This document shows positions 1 through 12,452 of a stretch of 64,000 bases of DNA, piece after piece. Position 1 is the stretch's first letter, and every line of letters begins with the position of its first letter. A model generated the notes under the pieces. The model worked only from the letters and a program-made list of their open reading frames with translations, made no database searches and was not told the DNA's origin. The stretch comes from Lithobates sylvaticus. Lineage: Eukaryota; Chordata; Amphibia; Anura; Ranidae. Where the stretch lies: assembly GCA_028564925.1 (NCBI GenBank), contig CM053026.1:126167386-126231385 (forward strand). The letters run 5' to 3'. The translations under genes and the position numbers were made by a program.

Positions 1-111
1 CATATACACACATACAGACAGTCTAGTGTATATATATATATATATATAAACTGCATTTAGCATAGGCTATATATTCAGTCTTTACTCTATATTCAGTCAG
101 TGCAGGCAGTG

Positions 112-160
<49 letters not shown>
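1..160. repeat. AT-rich microsatellite DNA
   Basis: Alternating TA runs around 31-48 and 115-160, with low-complexity sequence between them. The second run ends exactly where the first Tc1-type element begins, as expected for an element that targets TA. No gene is visible here. Confidence 0.85.
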
Positions 161-1782
<1,622 letters not shown>

Positions 1783-1811
1783 TATATACATATATATACA
1801 TATATATACAC

Positions 1812-2065
1812 ACACAGAGTTATTTACTAAAGGCAAATAAATCCACTTTGCACTTTGCACTGGAAGTAAAGTCACTGTAGATCTGAGGGGGATATGCAAG
1901 AAAAATAAAAAACAGCATTAGCTTGCACATGATTGGATGATAAAATCAGCAGAGCTTCCACTCATCATCTACACCTTACATTTAGAGCGACTGCACTTCC
2001 AAGTGCACTTGGAAGTGCACTTGCAGTGCAAAGTGGATTTGGCTTTCGTAAATAACCCCCACAGT
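1812..2065. mobile_element. MITE with inverted ends (GTTATTTACTAAAGGCAAAT family)
   Basis: The left end reads GTTATTTACTAAAGGC followed by CCACTTTGCACT. The right end reads AGTGCAAAGTGGATTT followed by CGTAAATAACCC, which is its inverted counterpart. A short palindrome built from AAGTGCACTTGGAAGTGCA lies just inside the right end. There is no coding potential. It sits between the two Tc1 copies. The superfamily is not identified. Confidence 0.6.
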
Positions 2066-2640
2066 TTCATGTATATATATTGTAAGATTGGGGTTATCAG
2101 ACTCAAACGGTGGGTGCGTTTTCCAGTGAGTACGCCAGTACAAAACTGTATTTTTAAGGGCCTGGTAGCCCACTTTTATTTAAAAGCACGGAAAAGTTCA
2201 CAAAGACATCAGTACCCACGCAGGGGGTTCCACCATTACTGTATCTTGCACACTAAATGCTTACATTCTTCCTATACGGGTGATTGAGGCCTTTAGCCTA
2301 GGCCTTAGGTCTGCTCCTCAGTAGAGATAAGCCCTCTCCTAGCTCACTCCTGATCAGCACCTTGCTGCTCTGTCACCAAGTACGTCTGCCTCCTGCAGAC
2401 ATGCATACTCTGGCTGCCCCATGCAGCCTCTGACTCCTCTCAAAGGAATGGGAGTCCACCTGACTCCCATGCACAGACTTCCTGTCTGTTGGGTGGAACC
2501 CTGAGCCATAGCCAGGTCAAAACTAAATAGCCCAGCACACAGCTGTGCAATCAGCGTGCCTCTCTCTCCAAAATCTGGCATAAACCAGCAATCCTCCAGG
2601 TAGCACAAGGTCCTACCGCCACAATATATATATATATATA
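2066..2640. other. Unassigned spacer between the two Tc1 copies
   Basis: No gene, RNA or clear repeat end was recognised. The stretch ends in a short TA run at about 2624-2640, where the second Tc1 element is inserted. Confidence 0.4.
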
Positions 2641-4218
2641 CAGTGGTGTGAAAAAGTGTTTGCCCCCTTCCTCATTTCCTGTTCCTTTGCATGTTTGTCA
2701 CACTTAAGTGTTTCGGAACATCAAACCAATTTAAACAATAGTCAAGGACAACACAAGTAAACACAAAATGCAATTTGTAAATGAATGTGTTTATTATTAA
2801 AGGTGAAAAAAAATCCAAACCATCATGGCCCTGTGTGAAAAAGTGATTGCCCCCTAAACCTAATAACTGGTTGGGCCACCCTTAGCAGCAACAACTGCAA
2901 CCAAGCGTTTGCGATAACGTGCAATGAGGCTTTTACAGCGTCCTGGAGGAATTTTGGCCCACTCATCTTTGCAGAATTGTCCTAATTCAGTTACATTAGA
3001 GGGTTTTCGAGCATGAACGGCCTTTTTAAGGTCATACCACAACATCTCAATAGGATTCAGGTCAGGACTTTGGCTAGGCCACTCCAAAGTCTTCATTTTG
3101 TTTTTCTTCAGCCATTCGTGGTGGACTTGCTGGTGTGTTTAGGATCATTGTCCTGCTGCAGAACCCAAGTTCGTTTCAGCTTGAGTACACGAACAGATGG
3201 TCGGACATTCTCCTTCAGGATCTCTTGGTAGACAGCAGAATTCATAGTTCCTTTTATCACGCCAAGTCTTCCAGGTCCTGAAGCAGCAAAACAGCCCCAG
3301 ACCATCACACTACCACCACCATATTTTACTGTTGGTATAATGTTCTTTTTCTGAAATGCAGTGTTCCTTCTACGCCAGATATACTTGGACACACACCTTC
3401 CAAAGAGTTCCACTTTTGTCTCATCGGTCCACAGAATGTTGTCCCAAAAGTCTTGGGGATCATCAAGATGTGTTGTGGAGAAATTGAGACGAGCTTTGAT
3501 GTTCTTTTTGCTCAGCAGTGGTTTACTCCTTGGAACTCTGCCATGCAGGCCATTTTTGCCCAGTCTTTTCCTGATGGTGGAGGCATGAACGCTGACCTTA
3601 ACTGAGGCAAGTGAGGCCTGCAGTTCCTTGGACGTTGTTGTGGGGTCTTTTGTGACCTCTTGGATGAGTCGTCGCTGCGCTCTTGGGGTAATTTTGGGTG
3701 GCCATTTGTGGATAATGGCTCTCACTGTGGTTCGCTGGATTCCCAAAGCTTTGGAAATGGCTTTATAACCCTTTCCAGACTGATAGATCTCAATTACTTT
3801 CTTTCTCAATTGTTCCTGAATTTCTTTGGGTCTCGGCATGATGTGTAGCTTTTAAGGATCTTCTGGTGGACCTTACTGTGTCAAGCAGCTCCTATTTAAG
3901 TGATGCCTTGATTGTGAACAGGTGTGGCAATAATCAGGCCTGGGTGTGGCTAGAGAAATGGAACTCAGGTGTGGACAACCACAGTTATAGTATGTTTTAA
4001 CAAGGGGGGCAATCACTTTTTCACACAGGGCCATGATGGTTTGGATTTTTTTTCACCTTTAATAATAAACACCTTCATTTACAAATTGCATTTTGTGTTT
4101 ACTTGTGTTGTCCTTGACTATTGTTTAAATTGGTTTGATGTTCCGAAACACTTAAGTGTGACAAACATGCAAAGGAACAGGAAATGAGGAAGGGGGCAAA
4201 CACTTTTTCACACCACTG
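2641..4218 (-). mobile_element. Tc1/mariner DNA transposon, copy B (inverted relative to copy A)
   Basis: A 1578-bp copy of the same family as 161-1782 in the opposite orientation, flanked by TA runs. The inverted repeats are again about 214 bp with the outer and inner direct repeats preserved. It differs from copy A by a 42-bp internal deletion in the transposase and scattered single changes. The nearly identical ends of the two copies suggest recent activity. Confidence 0.96.
2860..3839 (-). pseudogene. Tc1-type transposase of copy B, deleted and frameshifted
   Basis: Starts [10 protein letters not shown] at 3839. Compared with copy A it lacks 14 residues between HKW and PPKITP (the linker between the two DNA-binding parts) through an in-frame 42-bp deletion. 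A single-base loss near 3116 shifts the frame after TSKSTT. The rest, from [17 protein letters not shown] to GGPTSY, continues in another frame to 2860. It retains LWTDETK, QQDNDPKHTS and the glutamate motif. It is nonfunctional as it stands. Confidence 0.93.
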
Positions 4219-4274
4219 TATATATATATATATATATATATACTCTCCAGTGTAGCCTATATCTACAGTGCATT

Positions 4275-4520
4275 CTGTGGTGTACTGTTCCTACTACTTC
4301 TCTGGTGGTGTACACAGTACACAATACAGTGCAGCCGTAGTACAGTTGCTACTACAATTCTGGTGGTGTACACAGTACACAATACAGTGCAGCCGTAGTA
4401 GAGTCGCTACTACTTTTCTGGTGGTGTACACAGTGCACAATACAGTGCAGCCGTTGTACAGTTGCTATTACACTTCTGGTTGTGTACACAGTATCTAATA
4501 CAGTGTAGTGTGGTGTTGCA
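4275..4520 (+). repeat. 58-bp tandem repeat, about four copies
   Basis: Units beginning CTACTACTT, CTACTACAATT, CTACTACTTTT and CTATTACACTT start at 4291, 4349, 4407 and 4465, exactly 58 bp apart. Each contains TCTGGTGGTGTACACAGT and ATACAGTGCAGCCG. The array lies directly upstream of the ORF at 4537, like a repeated leader or promoter block. Confidence 0.85.
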
Positions 4521-4536
4521 AAACAAAATATACATC

Positions 4537-5037
4537 ATGTCTGGAAGGCCACCAAGGAGAGGCAGATGCTCACAGGCCACTAAAAGAGGGCAAGCAGGCT
4601 CTGTGTCTACAGTCAACAGTGCTGGTCGTAGACATGGTGCATCCTCTGCCGGTGGCCGTGGGGCACACTTGTCCTTTTTTTCTGCTGCTGGCCATGTTAT
4701 TGAGCCAGAACATGCAGAAGAGTTGGTGGAGTGGATAACAAAGCCATCCTCATCCTCCGTCACTCAGGCTGCCAAAGCAGCCTATTCCACTGGCTCCTTG
4801 TCCACAGTCACTCCTTCTGTAGCCCCACCACCATGTACGGAGGAGTCCCCAGAACTATTTGACCACAGTGTCGGGTACATGCTGCTGGAGAATGCGCAGC
4901 GTTTTGGAAGCTCCGATGTTGGTTCCCAGGTTGAGGAAGGGAGTAACATGAGCCTAGAGAGAGGGGGTGCCCAAGGACAAGAGACTGGCAGTCATGTTCC
5001 CCCCAGCTGCAGCATACTGCCAAGTTTGCTCCAGTGA
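4537..5037 (+). CDS. Unrecognised 166-aa ORF, probably transposon-derived
   Basis: The ATG at 4537 follows the 58-bp tandem array. The protein starts MSGRPPRRGRC, is rich in Ser, Gly and Arg at the N-terminus, and then carries an acidic stretch (EPEHAEELVEWITK) and low-complexity Ser/Ala/Pro sequence. No enzyme motif, zinc finger or membrane segment is visible. Just past its stop a second frame reads DDEVTDSTWVPEEALGS and ends at a TAG near 5119, so a frameshift may have cut a longer protein. It resembles the unstructured first part of a transposon protein more than a host gene. That is an inference, and the family is not identified. Confidence 0.4.
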   Translation: MSGRPPRRGRCSQATKRGQAGSVSTVNSAGRRHGASSAGGRGAHLSFFSAAGHVIEPEHAEELVEWITKPSSSSVTQAAKAAYSTGSLSTVTPSVAPPPCTEESPELFDHSVGYMLLENAQRFGSSDVGSQVEEGSNMSLERGGAQGQETGSHVPPSCSILPSLLQ

Positions 5038-5074
5038 CAAGGAGGGAGGGGATGATGAGGTCACTGACTCCACT

Positions 5075-5240
5075 TGGGTGCCTGAGGAAGCACTAGGAAG
5101 CACAGCTATGAGTAAGCACTAGTTGTGGTGCGAAACGCGTCAGTTCTGTACCCCCCTTTTTTGCCGTGTATGGATTGCAGTGTTTTTTGCTTTTAAATAA
5201 ACTTTTTGGATTTTATTTTCTCGGTGTGCGGCTGTCCGGA
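5075..5240 (+). repeat. Interspersed repeat with a hammerhead-like core
   Basis: CTGAGGA (5082-5088) matches the CUGANGA core. A GCAC/GTGC stem follows (5090-5093 with 5128-5131), then GAAAC (5132-5136) and ACGCGTC. This is the order of a minimal type I hammerhead ribozyme. A matching stem I is not evident, so activity is doubtful. An AATAAA occurs at about 5195. Confidence 0.4.
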
Positions 5241-5452
5241 GTTCTTCCTTTTTTGATTTTAGTTCTGATGACACCCAGGGATTCCCTCAATTTGGAGAGA
5301 TTTCCTCTCACTTCCTGTTTTGGCTTTGGGACAGGAATTAAAGTTAAACCTCCGCTATGGGAAACAGGTGGCAACAAAAAGCAGGGGTTATAACCCTCCC
5401 TTACTTTATCCAAAATGTGAAAAAATAAGTTTTCCCTTTAGTTACTCCTTAA
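5241..5452. repeat. MITE fragment related to the element at 13011-13414
   Basis: Shares the order of motifs GAGATTTCCTCTCACTTCCT, GGGACAGGAA and CCTTTAGTTACTCCTTAA with the complete MITE at 13011-13414. It is truncated at the left by the preceding repeat and interrupted at its terminal TTAA by the next element. Confidence 0.55.
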
Positions 5453-6570
5453 CCACTTCTAGACCGCCCGCCATCTTTATACTGTCGGTATTTTGATGTT
5501 GAATACCGTTGTTATGGCAGCAGACAGCTGTCATAACCCTGGCATATTCTTAAAAGGTGGGTGGTCCGCTTTCAGATAAAAGTGGTCTTTGCGGTAGATT
5601 CGCCACACGATCACTTTTAACGGCGGCAAGAGAGGTGCCCACCCCCCCGATGCGTTTCGGCCGTCTCCACCGCTTACTGGAGCCGAAGACAATCCAAAGC
5701 TTTCCCCTCAGAAGCCCTGTGTCGAGTGAGGGAATGATGGCTCCCACTCGACTCAATGACGTTGGATGACGAAAGCGATGTCAAACGTCACTTCCGCCCA
5801 ACGACCTTAAAGGGACAATTTTTTTTTATTGCATTTAAGTGTAAATGTGAGATCTGAGGTCTTTTTGACCCCGGATCTCATATTAAAGAGGTCCTGTCTA
5901 TTGTTTACATTCCTTGTAATAGGAAACAAAAAGTGATCCAAAATTTTTTTTTAAGGTACAGAGTAAAAATAAAAAGTTAACTAAATAAGAAAAAAAAATG
6001 TAAATAGCCCCATCCCGCCGAGCTCGCACGCAGAAGAAGCGAACGCATATGTAAGTCACGCCCACATATCTAAACGGTGTTCAAACCACTCATGTGAGGT
6101 ATCGCTGCGATCGTTAGAGCGAGAGCAATAATTGTAGCAAAAGACCTCCTCTATAACTCAAAGCTGGTAACCTGTAGAAATTTTTAAACGTTGCCTATGG
6201 AGATTTTTAAGGGTCAAAGTTTGTTGCCATTCCACAAATGAGTGCAATTTTGAAGCGTGACATGTTGGGTATCAATTTACTCGGCGTAACATTATCTTTC
6301 ACAGTATAAAAAATTGGGCTAACTTTACTGTTTTCTTATTTTTAAATTAAAAAAAGTGTATTTTTCCCCCCAAAAAAATTGCTTTGTAAGACCGCTGCGC
6401 AAATACGGTGTGGCAGAAAGTATTGCACGGCCATCATTTTATTCTCTAGAGTGTCTTAAAAATATATATATACATTTTGGGGGTTCTAAGTCATTTTCAA
6501 GCAAAAAAAAAAAAAAAAACTGATTTTAACTTGTAAACACCAAAGAAAAATAAGCCTGGTCTTTTAGTGG
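5453..6570. mobile_element. TTAA-flanked non-autonomous DNA transposon
   Basis: The left end CCACTTCTAGACCGCCC follows TTAA at 5449-5452. The right end ...CTTTTAGTGG is followed by CTAA (6571-6574), a decayed TTAA. The end sequence matches the other TTAA elements in this window. There is no transposase. TTAA duplication is used by piggyBac and Kolobok elements, and the choice between them cannot be made here. Confidence 0.7.
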
Positions 6571-6734
6571 CTAAAAGCTTTCTGGCAGGATCAACAGGTA
6601 TGTTTTTATGCTTGCAGTAAAAGATCTTAGCCTGAAAAAAAGAAAATGGAAGTAGCCATCACAGCTACGGACTGCTGTGCTGAAATGTAGACATGTTTGG
6701 TCTCAGGTTTGGCATAGACATCCTATAATACTTT

Positions 6735-6865
6735 GAACTTCAGCTGCCCCCAACAAAGATGGCCGCTGTGGAATCCTATCACAACGTGCACTGAGCGCCC
6801 TCCATCCGGCCGAGCAGTGACGTGTTTCCGGCTCGGTCCTGTACGCCGGGCAGTGTGGAGTAGAG
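6735..6865 (+). promoter_or_regulatory. zcchc9: Probable TATA-less promoter and 5' UTR of zcchc9
   Basis: GC-richer DNA immediately before the zcchc9 ATG. It contains AAGATGGCCGC (6756-6766, YY1-like), TGACGTG (6818-6824, CRE-like) and TTTCCGG (6825-6831, an ETS site on the minus strand). Such a set is typical of housekeeping promoters. The start point was not determined. Confidence 0.5.
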
Positions 6866-7105
6866 ATGACTCGCTGGGCTCGTCCGGGACATGTGAACGC
6901 TCCAAGTGGGAACCGTAAGCTGTGTGCGGCCACCCCCTGGGAAGATCTGAGGAAGGCCGGCCAGGAGAGGTCAGCCCAGCCGTTCAGGAAGAAGAAGGAG
7001 GGGAAGTATGTCAACCAGGATGTCAATGGCTTCAACGCTCTGCACAAGGAGGAGCGCCGGGAGGGCCGGAGACTGAAGAGACAGACCAACAAGACGAACA
7101 AGATG
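6866..7105 (+). CDS. zcchc9: zcchc9 coding exon 1
   Basis: 80 codons from the ATG at 6866, ending ...KTNKM directly before donor GTGAGC (phase 0). It contains the family motifs MTRWAR, ATPWEDLRK and DVNGF. The N-terminal start agrees with the mammalian protein. Confidence 0.95.
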
Positions 7106-7118
7106 GTGAGCAGAGCGG

Positions 7119-7175
<57 letters not shown>

Positions 7176-9515
7176 CCGAGCCCTGGAGTCCCAGCAACCC
7201 CTCTCTTCTTTAACTAACTCCAATACCAGGCACTTCCTGCCCAGGCCAATTTTCAGAGCTGTTGCTGTTTAAATGACAATTGCACGGTCATGCTACACTG
7301 TACCCAATTTTTATAATTTTCTTCCCACAAATAGAGCTTTTGGTGGTATTTGATCATCTCTGCACTTTTTTTATTTTTTGCTAAACAAATAAAAAATGAC
7401 CTAAAAAGTTTTTTTTCGTTTGTTTCTGTTTTATATATTTTTTTTTATTTATTTATTAATTTTTTTTTAAATAAGTACGTGTTGTGTTTTTTTTTTTTTT
7501 GTAAAGAAAACCGGAGCACAGTTGAGATGTTTATCATGGCAACAATAAGATGTGTCTCATTAGTCTGAATTATGGACAAAACCTGATTGGATCCTCTTTG
7601 CAGCCAACAAGCGATCGTGTGTGACATGTCCTACTTTATATTTTCCAGGTGTGTTTCCACTGTCGCCAGCCTGGCCATGGCATGGCTGACTGCTCTGCGG
7701 CTCTGAGATGTCAGGAGATGGGTACAGGAATCTGCTTTCGATGTGGATCAACAGAACATGAAATCAAGAAATGCAGAGCCAAAGTGGATCCAGCTCTTGG
7801 TACATGTGAGGGTTATTTCTTGGGAATGTCCTCTAGTTTTTAAATGAGAGCTGCCAATGGTGTTAGTATATTTTTCCTTTATTTAGCATTAGAATATAAT
7901 CAATGACTTTACCGAGCTGATATAATGTCTTCAAATGAGAGCTGTCTATGAATGTCCTTGCGTATGCAGGTCATGGTTTTACTAGTTGTTTGGTTACATT
8001 TAACTGGACTTTTTCTTTAATGTTGAAGCTATTTCATAGCTTATCCAAGATGCTACTTCAGTTCTAACAAGTGTCAGCAAAATCCATGCCCATCAAACAG
8101 AGGGGAGAAGTATAAAACACAGAGTAATACAGTCATCTCATTTGTAACTGGAGTGTTCGAAGAACTGAAAAGGGTCTGTAACCAACTTCCCATCCCTGTG
8201 TCTTTCAGGCCCAGTGATACACTTAGATAGAAGATGGTATATCTAAAAGACTCAACCAAATACAAGCAACATATTTGTATTATAGCGAGGACTGCAAAGA
8301 CCTGTACATCGGGCAAAGCAACCAGCCCCCAGTATAGGAGGGCAAATTCTACAGGTCAAGACTTGGCAGTTTTCCTTCCCCCTTTAGAAGTATGGCCAAA
8401 GAATTTTTGTCTGAACTTCTATAAATCTCAGGAATGCAGTTCGTTTTGTACTCCTGTGACCTGTTTTTCATCAGATAGCGGGCTAAAGTCTGCTGTCGGC
8501 TGACATCACTCAGCCGGTCCAGGCTCTAGATAAATCTCGACTTTGCAGTCGAGATCCACCCAGATGCCTGGACTGGCAACTGGCTCAGCCTCTCAGCCAG
8601 CTACCTGTGTGGAAGTAAGTGCTGGCGTATATTCTTGACATCTCATTAAGGCCCCTTTCACACTGGGGCACTTTGCAGGCGCTAGAGCGCTAAAAATAGC
8701 ACCTGCAAAGTGCCCTGAAACAGCCGCTGCTGTGTCTCCAATGTGAAAGCCCTTGGGCTTTCACACTGGAGTGGTGCGCTTGCAGGATGGTCAAAAAAGT
8801 CCTGCAAGCCGCAGCTTTGAAGCGGTGCCCATTCCCATTGAAAACAATGGGGCCGCGTTGCAAACTCACCAGCAAAGCGATTTGCGGGCGGTTTTAAACC
8901 TTTTTTGGCTGCTAGCGGGGGTTAAAATTGCCCCGCTAGCTGCCGAATAGCGCAGCTAAAACGACGGTAAAGCGCCGCTAAATATAGCGCCGCTTTATCG
9001 CCAACGCCCAAGTTGCTCCAGTGTGAAAGTAGCCTTAAACTGGATAAGCTGCATAATGTCTTTCTTATAGAACAAGTCCAATAGAATGTAACTAAATAGT
9101 ATATGGCCCCATTCACACTGAGGCGCTTGAAAACTGCCAGTAAAACACTGAGCACTTTTGAAGAGCTTTTCAGGAGCGTTTGAAGCGCTTTCCATTCATT
9201 TCAAGGGGCGTTTTTTCACCACCCTACCAGCGCACTACCCCAGCGCTTTGAAACCCCCCCCCCCCCCCCCCCCGCTAGTGGCCAAATAAAGGGTTTAAAA
9301 GCGCCGCTGCCAAGGTGCTTTGCAGACGCTTCCCATTGATTTCAATGGGAAGGGGCACTTTAGGAGCGGTGTATTCACTGCTCCCAAAGCGCTGCAAAGA
9401 AGCTGCTTGCAGAACTTTTTTTCGATGCCCTGCCAGCGCACCGCCTCAGTGTGAAAGCACTCAGGCTTTCACATTAGGATTGCAGATGAGGCTTCTTTCA
9501 GGCGCTTCACAGGTG

Positions 9516-9550
<35 letters not shown>

Positions 9551-9901
9551 GCTAAAGCGCCTGAAAAACGCCCCAATGTGAAAGAGAGGTCTCAGTGTGA
9601 AAGCGCCTGAAAAGAGCCTTGGTGTGAAAGGGATCTTAGATTTACTTTAAATAAAGGCTATTTACAAATAAACATGCAATACATGGTGCTACCATGACAC
9701 TGCAAACAGACACTGTTTACTTCAGGCTATCTCTCTTTTATAAGAGTATGCATGATCTATCTGAATAGGTAGGGGGAGCTTATTCCCCCTCATCCAGTCA
9801 GCTGTGTGTATAATTTGAGCCCTGAAATCTGAAAAAAGGCTAAGAATAGTCAATTGAATTGTTGAAAGGTAATATCTAAAGTGTATGTGTGTGTGTGTGT
9901 G

Positions 9902-9947
<46 letters not shown>

Positions 9948-11406
9948 GAGCGAGCATCTCTCTGCTGGGTATAATGCATCACAGACTATTCTTTCATGAC
10001 TTCTGAACTATTCATGATAAAAGAGCATTCTTGAGAGATGGTAGATTTGGGAACAAGAAGTCTTTAGCCAGCACATTGTAAACTTCATGAAGATAAAAGC
10101 AGTGCCTTCCAGCTATTGTTTTACTAAGTTAGGATAGTAATATTTCACTTTGAAATCTTTCAGGAGAATTCCCATATGCAAAATGCTTCATATGTGGAGA
10201 GATGGGGCACTTATCACGGTCGTGTCCAGACAATCCCAAAGGACTGTATGCCCAAGGTATGTATTTATACATGCATTTACCAGTTGTTTTTTTGTTTTTT
10301 ATAAATGGATGTGTTTCAAAAACCACAACAATGTTTTTATATACTAAAAACAGATTTGGAATGTACATTTGTTATTATTTTTTCAAAAATGTTCTCTGCA
10401 TTCAATTTTCAAGGGGCTACATTAAAGGAATTATGTATTGAGAGAAATCTGAAAAGTGCCATTGCTGAGCTTCTTGTGAAAATGTCTTACTAATGCAAAA
10501 GATTCAATATTTTCAAAGTCAGAACTGCTGCTGTTCATGTATTCCAAATGGTCAGCCAGGTAATGTTGTTTTTAGGAGAGCGCAACCTAAAAAAGTCAAA
10601 GCTGGAATATGAATAATATGCAGTTTTTTTCCTCCACTTTTAATATTCATTACCATAGAGCATAACATTTTTTCAATGAATAAATGCATTGCAATTCATC
10701 ATACAGCTATTGGAAACACACACACAGCAGCTTTACAGATTTTACTACAGAATGCACACTTATAAGTAATTGGACTTTCATACACATTCTTTCTTCTTCA
10801 GGGGGAAGCTGCAGGATTTGTGGCTCTGTTGAGCATTTCCAAAGAGATTGTCCAGAACATCAGACAGGTAATTTTACAAGGAGTGTGCAGTGAATGAAGA
10901 GTTAACAAACAACTTTGACCACAAGGCAGAGCTGCCCCTGGTCTCATGACTTAAGGCAGGGATCCTCAAACTACGGCCCTCCAGCTGTTGCAGAACTACA
11001 CATCCCATGAGGCATTGCAAAACTCTGACATTCACAGACATGACTAGGCATGGTGGGAATTGTAGTTCCTGAACAACTGGAGGGCCATAGTTTGAAGACC
11101 TGTGACTTAAGGTGTTCACATCACTTTGTGACCTGGAAAGTTACCAGACCTAACCACTATATGTTTACCTTTTGTGTATTTTTAAGCAGGATTAACCAGC
11201 ACTGTCATCCTGGGTGGGGGTCATGATGTCGTCTAGGTCCCCCCCCCCCCCCCCCAGGGGCGCAATCTGTCACCCGCTGTTTCCTTATATCGGGCCGGCC
11301 CTGGTACCATGTGATTTTGTATTTGTACAGTCCTAGCATTTTAGAGCCTCAAGAAATGAGATAGGCAGTCAGTATATCGGGATTGGTAGATTTTTCACTT
11401 TTTTTT

Positions 11407-11472
<66 letters not shown>

Positions 11473-12452
11473 ATATTAAATACATTTTACACCCACACCA
11501 TAGTTTTAAGACTAACTTTCTCACACACTAAATTAGTCGACCCCCGCAAAGCCACGGTTCAGAGTTTGTGGCCTCAGTCGTTTGCAGATTTTTTTTTTTT
11601 TTTTTCCGGCAGATGCAGTCCAGCATTTCCACATCATAGCAGTTTACCGCTTGTGGCTATCTCAAGTGTTTTTCATTTTGTTCTTAATGCCCCACGATGC
11701 AGCACAAACGTCCTGCACCTTCTTAGGCTTCTGGCAATGAACCTAAGCGCCAGAAGAAGTTTAAAAATAGGCATTTTTTTTACTACATGCAAGATTTTGT
11801 GTTTTTTCACAATTCGCGGGTGCAACTATTTTCATATTACTGGGTTTAGTAACACTTTAAATACACTTATTGATGTATAAATGAATAGAGGTACATTCAT
11901 TTTGTATGTTTTATATCTACATGACGTTCATCTTTAAGAGAATTGAGCCTTAAAGAAATGTAGCTTTTAATAATAAATGTATCCCTTATAATAATTATTG
12001 TATATGATCACGTCAAACCTTTTCAAAACCTTGGTCGTTACACAGTGGTCAGTAATAAATAAACTTGTGCTACGTTCAACACAACATGTGATATCTGATT
12101 GTACAATCTACCAACAGTTATATAGTGCATTGACTTACCTGATTTGATGCAGGTTTCTTACCTTTATGTAATTTTTGGTAAATTATAAAAGTTTGTACAA
12201 CCAAATCTAGCCAATAATTAAAGTGTTATAATCAAAAAGAAAGTCATATTGCAGTATATGATTCTTGGTTTAATACAGTAAATGTTAAGACCTGTTTGAA
12301 CTTAATGTTTTTTTTATTTTATTTTTTGTTACATAGCCCAGATGACAGTTGGCAGATGGACAAGTGGAATGAGTGCAGATCATGAAGATGTTCCTGTTAT
12401 CCCTAAAGCCCCAAAAGTTCCCACAAAGACTCCAAAAATAGTCAAGTTCTGA
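6866..12452 (+). CDS. zcchc9: zcchc9, four-knuckle CCHC zinc finger protein (5 coding exons)
   Basis: Coding exons 6866-7105, 7649-7799, 10164-10256, 10802-10867 and 12337-12452 join in frame to 666 nt, giving 221 aa plus a stop. All introns are GT-AG. The protein starts MTRWARPGHVNAP, has a basic segment (RREGRRLKRQ), then four knuckles C-x2-C-x4-H-x4-C: CFHCRQPGHGMADC, CFRCGSTEHEIKKC, CFICGEMGHLSRSC and CRICGSVEHFQRDC. It ends PKAPKVPTKTPKIVKF. This matches vertebrate ZCCHC9, an RNA-binding nuclear/nucleolar protein. It is shorter than the roughly 271-aa human protein, the difference lying in the lysine-rich N-terminal part. Introns hold a GT microsatellite, TTAA-family fragments and several MITEs. 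Confidence 0.96.
7121..7174 (+). repeat. (TG)n microsatellite next to a splice donor
   Basis: About 27 TG units beginning 15 bp inside intron 1 of zcchc9. Its length is probably variable between individuals. Confidence 0.95.
7214..7440 (+). mobile_element. Decayed TTAA-family fragment in zcchc9 intron 1
   Basis: TTAA at 7210-7213 is followed by CTAACTCCAATACCAGGC, a worn version of the family end CCACTTCAATACCGGGCC. About 114 bp further in lies CCCACAAATAGAGC..GGTGGTATTTGATC, the subterminal block shared with elements at 21.5, 53.8, 57.6 and 62.8 kb. Confidence 0.6.
7649..7799 (+). CDS. zcchc9: zcchc9 coding exon 2
   Basis: The acceptor TTTTCCAG is followed by GTGTGTTTCCAC. The exon encodes knuckles 1 and 2 and KVDPALG. 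It ends one base into a Gly codon (phase 1) before GTACATG. Confidence 0.95.
8646..9038. mobile_element. MITE, GGCCCCTTTCACACTGG family
   Basis: TTAA followed by GGCCCCTTTCACACTGG at the left. CCAGTGTGAAAGTAGCC followed by TTAA at the right. The interior is rich in GCGCT/AGCGC motifs and short palindromes, with no coding capacity. It lies in zcchc9 intron 2. Relatives occur at 9104, 12624, 13705 and 51876. Confidence 0.8.
9104..9638. mobile_element. MITE, GGCCCCATTCACACTGAGG subfamily
   Basis: Left end GGCCCCATTCACACTG and right end TTGGTGTGAAAGGGATCTTA are inverted counterparts. It contains a run of C near 9257-9273 and a T run near 9519-9548. It lies in zcchc9 intron 2. Confidence 0.7.
9880..9945. 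repeat. (TG)n(TA)n microsatellite
   Basis: A GT run followed by a TA run within zcchc9 intron 2. Confidence 0.9.
10164..10256 (+). CDS. zcchc9: zcchc9 coding exon 3
   Basis: The acceptor TCTTTCAG is followed by GAGAATTCCCATATGC. The exon encodes EFPYAKCFICGEMGHLSRSC (knuckle 3) and PDNPKGLYAQ. It is 93 nt and phase 1 at both ends, with donor GTATGT. Confidence 0.95.
10802..10867 (+). CDS. zcchc9: zcchc9 coding exon 4
   Basis: 66 nt, phase 1 at both ends. It encodes knuckle 4 (CRICGSVEHFQRDC) and PEHQT. The acceptor is TTCTTCTTCAG and the donor GTAATT. Confidence 0.94.
10957..11104. mobile_element. hAT-type MITE with 8-bp target-site duplication
   Basis: Left end CAGGGATCCTCAAACTACGG and right end CCATAGTTTGAAGACCTGTG are near-perfect inverted repeats. 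ACTTAAGG is duplicated on both sides (10949-10956 and 11105-11112). The 8-bp duplication and CA..TG ends point to hAT. It lies in zcchc9 intron 4. Confidence 0.85.
11405..11472. repeat. (TA)n(TG)n microsatellite
   Basis: A TA run then a GT run within zcchc9 intron 4. Confidence 0.9.
12337..12452 (+). CDS. zcchc9: zcchc9 coding exon 5 with stop
   Basis: The acceptor TTACATAG is followed by CCCAGATGACAGTTGG. It reads AQMTVGRWTSGMSADHEDVP and ends ...KTPKIVKF, TGA at 12450-12452, matching the conserved C-terminus of the family. Confidence 0.95.

Noticed and set aside
4410-4763. Minus-strand 117-aa frame
   Set aside because: Antisense across the 58-bp tandem array and the ORF at 4537. It is an artefact of the repeats.
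5075-5145. Active hammerhead ribozyme
   Set aside because: The CUGANGA and GAAA cores and stem II are present, but no stem I pairing was found and the stem II loop is long and partly duplicated. Kept only as a hammerhead-like repeat segment.
6866-7272. Longer open frames running through the GT repeat after zcchc9 exon 1
   Set aside because: They read through the splice donor into the TG microsatellite, giving CV repeats. The family sequence stops at KTNKM.
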